A stretch of 64,000 bases of DNA from Paracoccaceae bacterium (GTDB taxonomy: Bacteria; Pseudomonadota; Alphaproteobacteria; Rhodobacterales; Rhodobacteraceae), in contig JACONK010000006.1 of assembly GCA_014323795.1 (NCBI GenBank), forward strand, positions 62,001 through 126,000, in the 5' to 3' direction. Below are positions 58,066-64,000 of the stretch, piece after piece (the stretch's first letter is position 1; every line of letters begins with the position of its first letter). Position numbers and translations under genes: made by a program. Under the pieces are notes generated by a model, which did not search any database, was not told the origin of the DNA, and worked only from the letters and a program-made list of their open reading frames with translations.

Positions 58066-60397
58066 ATGGCCACGATTTATGTCGATGATCTGATCAAACC
58101 TTTTGAGGGCGTTGATCTGAAGGCGGAGATTTTATCCAGCCAGGAGTCCGGCACACCAGGCCCCGCCAACTTCAGTATGCGCTGGGGCCTTGTCTACCAC
58201 AATGTCGATGGCACCGATGACGCCGACACGATCTACGGTCGGTCCGCCGAAGGGGATTACCATTACTACGCCGACAAAATTGAAGCCGGGGATGGTTACG
58301 ATACGGTATACGGATCGGACCGGAAAGAAACCATTTATGGCGGATGGGGCAACGACGAGCTGCGCGGTGGTGCGGGCGACGACCGTCTGTACGGCGACAA
58401 CGACACGCGGTACGGCGGCAACGACACGCGGTACGGCGGCAACGACACGCTGCACGGCGGCCAGGGCGATGACTGGCTGGACGGCGGATGGGGTGACGAC
58501 CTCCTGAAAGGCAACCGGGGCGACGATTATCTGCATGGTGACGCGGGTGATGATATCCTGCGCGGTGGCCAGGGCGACGACACCCTGGTTGGCGACGGCA
58601 GCAGCCCAGGCTATTCCGGCAGGGACAGGCTTCACGGTGGCCGGGGCGATGACGATCTGCATGGTGCCAATGGTAACGACATCCTGCGCGGCAATGACAA
58701 GCCGAACACGCTGGAGGGGCCGGGGCAGGCATGACAAGCTGGATGGCAGGGAGGGAAACGATACCCTGATTGGCAATGATGGCAACGATACCCTGCACGG
58801 CGGTGCCGGGGCCGACACGCTGGATGGTGGCAAGGACAGCGATTGGGCCAGTTATCAGGGCTCCGATGCAGCGGTGCAGGTGAACCTGGATACCGGGACA
58901 GTATCCGGGGGCCACGCCGCAGGCGATACGCTCACAAGTATTGAAAACCTGCGCGGCTCAAGGTTTGGCGATACGCTGACCGGGGATGGAAACATGAATA
59001 CGCTGGAGGGCGGTGCCGGGGCGGACACGCTGGATGGCGGTAACGGCAGCGATTGGGCCAGCTACAAAATCTCCGATGCAGCGGTGCAGGTGAACCTGGG
59101 CACTGGCACAGTATCCGGTGGCCACGCCGAAGGCGACACGCTTGTCGGTATCGAAAACCTGCGCGGCTCCGCGCTGGGCGATACGTTGACAGGCGATGAC
59201 AATTCGAACACCCTGGAGGGCGGTGCCGGGGCCGATACGCTGGACGGCGGGGGTGGCAGCGATTGGGCCAGCTACAAAAGCTCCGATGAATCCGTGCAGG
59301 TGAACCTGGGCACTGGCACAGTATCCGGCGGCCACGCCGCAGGCGATACGCTCACAAGTATTGAAAACCTGCGCGGCTCAAGGTTTGGCGATACGCTGAC
59401 CGGGGATGGAAACATGAATACGCTGGAGGGCGGTGCCGGGGCGGACACGCTGGATGGCGGTAACGGCAGCGATTGGGCCAGCTATGCGGGCTCCGGTGCG
59501 GCGGTGCAGGTAAACCTCGCCAGCGGGAAAGGAACCAGGGGTGATGCCAAAGGGGACACACTCACGAACATTGAAAACCTGCGTGGCTCAGGGTTTGACG
59601 ATAGGCTGACCGGCGACAGTGGTGATAACAGGATTTTCGGCGGTGCGGGCAACGATACGCTCCGCGGCGGCGTGGGAAATGACACGCTTTACGGCGGGTT
59701 CAGGGAACGGCTGACCGGAAGTGAGAATTACAGCGATACGCTTTATGGCGGCGTGGGCCACGACGCGCTGATTGGCGGGGACGGGGCCGACACGCTGGAG
59801 GGCGGCGCGGGGGACGACAGCCTTCTGGGCCGGGACGGGGCCGACATGCTGGATGGTGGTGACGGCACAGACTGGGCCATCTACCACGACTCCAAATCAG
59901 GCGTGGATGTGAGCCTGGCCACTGGCACAGGTGCCGGAGGCTATGCCGAAGGCGATAAGCTAAGTAATGTTGAGAATCTGGGCGGCTCAAAGTTTGGCGA
60001 TACGCTGACTGGTGACGGAAACATGAATACGCTGAACGGCCAGGGCGGCAACGACACGCTGAACGGCGGTGCCGGGGCCGACACGCTGACCGGCGGGGGC
60101 GGGGATGACGATCTGACCGGCGGAGATGGCGCGGATACCTTTGTGTTCCGCACCGGCGCAAGCGGCCAGGATACCATCACCGATTTCACTTCCGGGGCGG
60201 ACACTATCCGGTTTCAGGAGGAGGCCGGACCGGACAGTTTTGATGACCTGACCCTTGCCGTAGAGGAACGGACGGCAGAGGGGGCAGAAGCACCCGCCGT
60301 GGTTATCACCTGGGGTGACGAATCAAACAGCATCCGTTTGTCCGGCTACAGCAGCGTGTCGGATCTCTCCGAAAGTGACTTCATCTTTGTCGCCTGA
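58066..60397 (+). CDS. RTX (hemolysin-type Ca-binding repeat) protein with T1SS-type C-terminal domain, interrupted by a frameshift near 58716-58734
   Basis: ORF 58066-58734 and ORF 58535-60397 together encode GGxGxDxLxG repeats and end in ADTFVFRTGASGQDTITDFTSGADTIRF...SESDFIFVA; SD aaaggaggaataaaccATG. Confidence 0.85.
58399..58461 (+). repeat. 21-bp tandem repeat x3 (aacgacacgcggtacggcggc)
   Basis: Units 58399-58419, 58420-58440 (identical) and 58441-58461 (variant); encode NDTRYGG NDTRYGG NDTLHGG. Confidence 0.95.
58841..59680 (+). repeat. 210-bp (70-aa) intragenic tandem repeats x4 in the RTX gene, including a 155-bp perfect duplication (58910-59064 = 59330-59484)
   Basis: gattgggcca at 58841, 59051, 59261, 59471 (exact 210-bp spacing); a fifth diverged unit begins near 59870. 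Confidence 0.95.
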
Positions 60398-60437
60398 ACC
60401 CGCCAATCCCCGGGCCCCGGGCCAAAACAGAAATACA

Positions 60438-60465
60438 AGGGGCCACCCCGCCAAGGTGGCCCTGC
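60438..60465. terminator. Hairpin downstream of the RTX gene
   Basis: gggccacc-ccgccaa-ggtggccc. Confidence 0.6.
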
Positions 60466-60752
60466 ATGTGTTACGGAAAGCATAAAGGCCAGTGTGGCAT
60501 TTAATCGCTAATTGTCTGCCAGTGCTGCGGGCAGGCGCGGGGTTTGCCGGTGACATGAATCCCCGGGGTGCGCACGGGGGGACGGATAACTATCATGTCC
60601 GGGGTCGTCATATATAAAAAAATTTAAAGGTGCGATTCCACCTTTCCCCGCAGGTTATGAATCCGCCGTTCAAAACAAGTTGCGACGCCCCCGGCGGGCC
60701 GGTTACAACTGCGTGGTGGTGCCAGGAACCGTGTCGTATTAAACTGGTGGGG

Positions 60753-62753
60753 ATGCAGGCCGGTTCACATGGGAGGATGCCAGACGTGGCCAACGGCAAT
60801 CAGACGGGCGGTGTGCCGGATACCATTCCGCGTTTGCTGGCGCACAATGCCTCCCGCTATCGCGACAGGGTGGCCTATCGGGAGAAAGAATTCGGCATCT
60901 GGCAAAGCTGGACATGGGCACAAACAGCCGAAGAAATCAACGCACTTGCGCTTGGCCTGCTCACCCTTGGCCTGGCGGAAGGGGACCATGTGGCCATCAT
61001 CGGGCGCAACCGTCCCTGTTTTTACTGGGCCATGGTCGCAATCCAGTGCGCCGGTGGTGTGCCTGTACCAACCTATCAGGACAGTGTGGCCGAAGAAATG
61101 GCCTACGTGCTTGACCACTGCGCGGCCCGCTTCGTGATCGCCGAAGATCAGGAACAGGTCGACAAGGTGCTGGATATTCAGGACAGCCTGACCGGGCTTG
61201 AACAAATCATCTACATTGATCCGCGGGGGATGCGGAAGTATGATAAAACCAGGCTGCACGCCTGTAAAGATGTGCAGGATGCAGGCCGCAAGAGCAGCCA
61301 CCAACAGGAATTGGATGCCCGGCTTGCCAGGCAAAACGGCGATACCGCCTGCGTGATTCTATACACCTCCGGCACCACGGGGCGACCGAAAGGGGTGGTT
61401 CTGTCAAACCGCAACATCATCGCGGCCTCATCGTCTTCGGCGGAATTCGATAATCTGAACGCAGGCGACAGTGTGCTGGCCTACCTGCCCATGGCCTGGG
61501 TCGGCGATTTCATCTTCTCTATCGGGCAAGCCTACTCGGCCGGCTTCTGCGTGGCCTGCCCGGAAAACCGCGATACCATGCAGCAGGATCTGCGTGAAAT
61601 CGGACCAACATACTTCTTCGCGCCGCCCCGGTATTTTGAAGGCGTCCTGACGAACGTGATGATTCGCATGGAAGACGCCACCCCGCGCAAGCAACGTTTG
61701 TTCAGGAAATATATGGAATTCGCGAAAGAGACGGGTCCGAAAATCCTGGACGGCAAACCGGTCAGCTTCGGTAAAAGGCTGAAATACTGGTGGGGTAACC
61801 TGATGGTCTATGGCCCTTTGAAGAACACGCTCGGCCTTTCCCGCGTACGCGTGGGATATACTGCCGGTGAGGCGATCGGACCGGAGATTTTCGATTTCTA
61901 CCGCGCACTCGGCATTAACCTGAAACAGCTTTACGGCCAGACAGAGGCCAGCGTGTTCGTGACAATCCAGCCGGACGGCGAAGTGCGCCCGGATACAGTG
62001 GGCATCGCGGCACCAAGGGTAGAGCTGAAGATAGCGGAGAGCGGAGAGGTTTTCTATCGTTCCCCGGGCTCTTTCGTGGAATACTACAAAAATCCCGAAA
62101 GCACGGCGAACACCAAAGACTCCGAAGGCTGGGTCGCAACAGGCGATGCCGGATTTATCGAATCAGACACCGGTCACCTGCGCATCATCGACCGGGCCAG
62201 GGATGTGGGCAAGATGGCCGATGGTCGCCTGTTTGCCCCGAAGTATGTTGAAAACAAGCTTAAATTTTTCTCCGATATACTGGAGGCAGTGGTCTTTGGC
62301 AACGGGCGTGATTACTGCACAGCCTTAATAAATATCGACCTGACGGCGGTTGGAAATTGGGCGGAGCGCAACAACATCGCCTATGCCTCTTATCAGGAGT
62401 TGGCGGGACATGCGCAGGTGATGGACACAATCCAATCCCATGTGGAGCAGGTGAACAGAACCCTCGCCGGGGATGACATGCTCTCAGGCTGTCAGGTTCG
62501 CCGGTTCCTGGTTTTGCACAAGGAATTGGATGCCGATGATGGGGAACTGACCCGTACCCGCAAAGTGCGCCGACGGATTATCGAGGAAAAATTCGCGGAT
62601 CTGATTGACGCACTTTATGACGGCAAGTCGGAACACCATACCGAAACCGAAGTGACTTATGAAGACGGCCGCAAAGGCAGAATCAGCGCGACGCTGAAGA
62701 TACGGGACGCAAAGGTATTCCCGACCAAAACCGTGAAGGCAGCCGCGGAATGA
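60753..62753 (+). CDS. AMP-dependent synthetase/ligase (long-chain acyl-CoA synthetase-like)
   Basis: CVILYTSGTTGRPKGVVLSNRN; QLYGQTEASVFVT; start 60753 or 60777. Confidence 0.95.
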   Translation: MQAGSHGRMPDVANGNQTGGVPDTIPRLLAHNASRYRDRVAYREKEFGIWQSWTWAQTAEEINALALGLLTLGLAEGDHVAIIGRNRPCFYWAMVAIQCAGGVPVPTYQDSVAEEMAYVLDHCAARFVIAEDQEQVDKVLDIQDSLTGLEQIIYIDPRGMRKYDKTRLHACKDVQDAGRKSSHQQELDARLARQNGDTACVILYTSGTTGRPKGVVLSNRNIIAASSSSAEFDNLNAGDSVLAYLPMAWVGDFIFSIGQAYSAGFCVACPENRDTMQQDLREIGPTYFFAPPRYFEGVLTNVMIRMEDATPRKQRLFRKYMEFAKETGPKILDGKPVSFGKRLKYWWGNLMVYGPLKNTLGLSRVRVGYTAGEAIGPEIFDFYRALGINLKQLYGQTEASVFVTIQPDGEVRPDTVGIAAPRVELKIAESGEVFYRSPGSFVEYYKNPESTANTKDSEGWVATGDAGFIESDTGHLRIIDRARDVGKMADGRLFAPKYVENKLKFFSDILEAVVFGNGRDYCTALINIDLTAVGNWAERNNIAYASYQELAGHAQVMDTIQSHVEQVNRTLAGDDMLSGCQVRRFLVLHKELDADDGELTRTRKVRRRIIEEKFADLIDALYDGKSEHHTETEVTYEDGRKGRISATLKIRDAKVFPTKTVKAAAE

Positions 62754-62963
62754 CGGGCCTGCACCCCCTGTCGCGACAATCCCTGCGATTGTATGTGTCA
62801 TCTGCCGTGCCGGGCCCACAATGGTTTGCCGGAAAAATGAACGGCTTGCCGACAAGGCGCAGTCAAATCGGCATATTTTGGGCACTCATCGGGTCGGGTG
62901 TGCCGCCCGCCGGGGTGGCCGATGTTTTTGAAATCAGGGAATACCCGTGTGAGTGCCGAGATA

Positions 62964-63773
62964 ATGACCCACACATACACTACGCCTGACGGCCGTACAA
63001 TTGGCGGTCCGGTGATGGAGGTGAAAAATATCAGCCTGCGCTTCGGGGGCGTGGTGGCGATCAGGCAAGTTTCGTTCGATATCCGGGACGGTGAGATCCG
63101 TGCGATCATCGGGCCGAACGGGGCGGGTAAATCTTCAATGCTCAATGTTATCAACGGCTTTTATTGCCCGCAAGAAGGTGAAGTCTGGTTCCGCAGCAAG
63201 CGGCGTGGCCGGATGAAACCGCATCAGATCGCCTATCAGGGCATCGCGCGTACATTTCAGAATATCGCGCTTTTCTCGGGTATGACAACGCTTGATAACA
63301 TCATGACAGGGCGGTTGACGCATATGAAATCCTCAATGCTCAGCCAGGCCCTCTGGTGGGGTAAAGCGGAGGCGGAAGAGACTGCGAACCGCGAGGTGGT
63401 GGAGCGGGTGATCGACTTTCTGGAAATCCAGTCCGTCCGGAAAACGCCGGTAGGGCAGCTGCCATACGGCCTGCAAAAGCGCGTGGAACTTGGCCGTGCG
63501 TTGGCGGCGGAACCAGGGCTGCTGCTGCTGGACGAACCGATGGCAGGCATGAACGTGGAAGAGAAAGAGGACATGAGCCGTTTTATTCTGGACGTGAATG
63601 ACGAGTTTGGAACCACCATAGTACTTATCGAACACGACATGGGCGTTGTCATGGATATAGCCGACCGGGTGGTGGTGATGGATTACGGCAAGAAGATTGG
63701 TGATGGCACCCCGGACGAGGTGCGCAACAACCAGGACGTGATCGATGCGTATCTGGGGGTCAGCCATGATTAA
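62964..63773 (+). CDS. Branched-chain amino acid-type ABC transporter ATP-binding protein (LivG-like)
   Basis: GPNGAGKSSMLNVINGFYCP; LPYGLQKRVELGRALAAEPGLLLLDEPMAGMN. Confidence 0.95.
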   Translation: MTHTYTTPDGRTIGGPVMEVKNISLRFGGVVAIRQVSFDIRDGEIRAIIGPNGAGKSSMLNVINGFYCPQEGEVWFRSKRRGRMKPHQIAYQGIARTFQNIALFSGMTTLDNIMTGRLTHMKSSMLSQALWWGKAEAEETANREVVERVIDFLEIQSVRKTPVGQLPYGLQKRVELGRALAAEPGLLLLDEPMAGMNVEEKEDMSRFILDVNDEFGTTIVLIEHDMGVVMDIADRVVVMDYGKKIGDGTPDEVRNNQDVIDAYLGVSHD

Positions 63774-63839
63774 TTATTCAAGGAAAAATCATCCCGGGTC
63801 TGAACTGCTGTCCTGTGCCTTTGCGTGTGCCGTAACAAT

Positions 63840-63860
63840 TGCCCCGACGGCCTCGGGGCA
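63840..63860. terminator. Hairpin between livG-like and livH-like genes
   Basis: tgccccga-cggcc-tcggggca. Confidence 0.4.
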
Positions 63861-63885
63861 GACCCGGTGCACGGGAGTATAAAAT

Positions 63886-64000
63886 ATGGGTTCGGATTTC
63901 TGGTTCGGGATAGAGGTTTTCCTCAACGGTCTGATGGCCGGGGTGCTCTATTCCCTCGTGGCCCTGGGCTTTGTGCTGATCTTTAAGGCCTCGGGCATTT
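63886..64000 (+). CDS. Branched-chain amino acid-type ABC transporter permease (LivH-like), truncated by window end
   Basis: MGSDFWFGIEVFLNGLMAGVLYSLVALGFVLIFKASGI. Confidence 0.85.
   Translation, partial: MGSDFWFGIEVFLNGLMAGVLYSLVALGFVLIFKASGI

Noticed and set aside
58399-58461. Short regularly spaced repeats as a CRISPR array
   Set aside because: Contiguous with no unique spacers and in frame with RTX coding; no cas genes in the window.
58132-58915. Minus-strand Val/Ala/Arg-rich ORFs across the RTX array
   Set aside because: Low-complexity reverse complement of Gly/Asp repeat codons, not independent genes.
60626-60645. Hairpin aaaggtg-cgattc-caccttt before the acyl-CoA synthetase as a riboswitch
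   Set aside because: Only a 7-bp stem with no further conserved structure; insufficient support.

Overview
This is a GC-rich, densely coded chromosomal segment. Gene content (TauR/TauABC, SoeABC-like genes, the TIGR04283-type glycosyltransferase, a TbpB-like barrel, FadE/FadA/FadB) looks like an alphaproteobacterium of the Rhodobacteraceae/Roseobacter type; that assignment is an inference. I call about 45 intact genes, one tRNA-Glu(TTC), several hairpins, and several degenerate loci. The most notable structures are: (1) a codirectional tauR-tauA-(hairpin)-tauB-tauC-pta-soeA-alpha/beta hydrolase-soeB-soeC cluster with no sulfoacetaldehyde-forming or -cleaving enzyme (tpa/xsc), a hydrolase wedged between soeA and soeB, and a TauC permease with a large non-permease insert; (2) a catalytic-domain-free RTX repeat protein with 210-bp repeats, a 155-bp perfect duplication, 7-residue contracted repeats and an apparent single-base frameshift in a G-tract; (3) decayed genes recognisable from residual protein motifs: metR, an EamA/DMT transporter broken by a 14-bp triplication, dinB, and an IS5-type transposase lying inside a peptide ABC operon; (4) two diverged copies of an unidentified dispersed element about 11 kb apart; (5) an orphan PD-(D/E)XK-like nuclease, a GRDP-like protein and a TbpB-like barrel. 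No CRISPR array, rRNA or prophage was seen. All homology calls are by eye; no database search was run.
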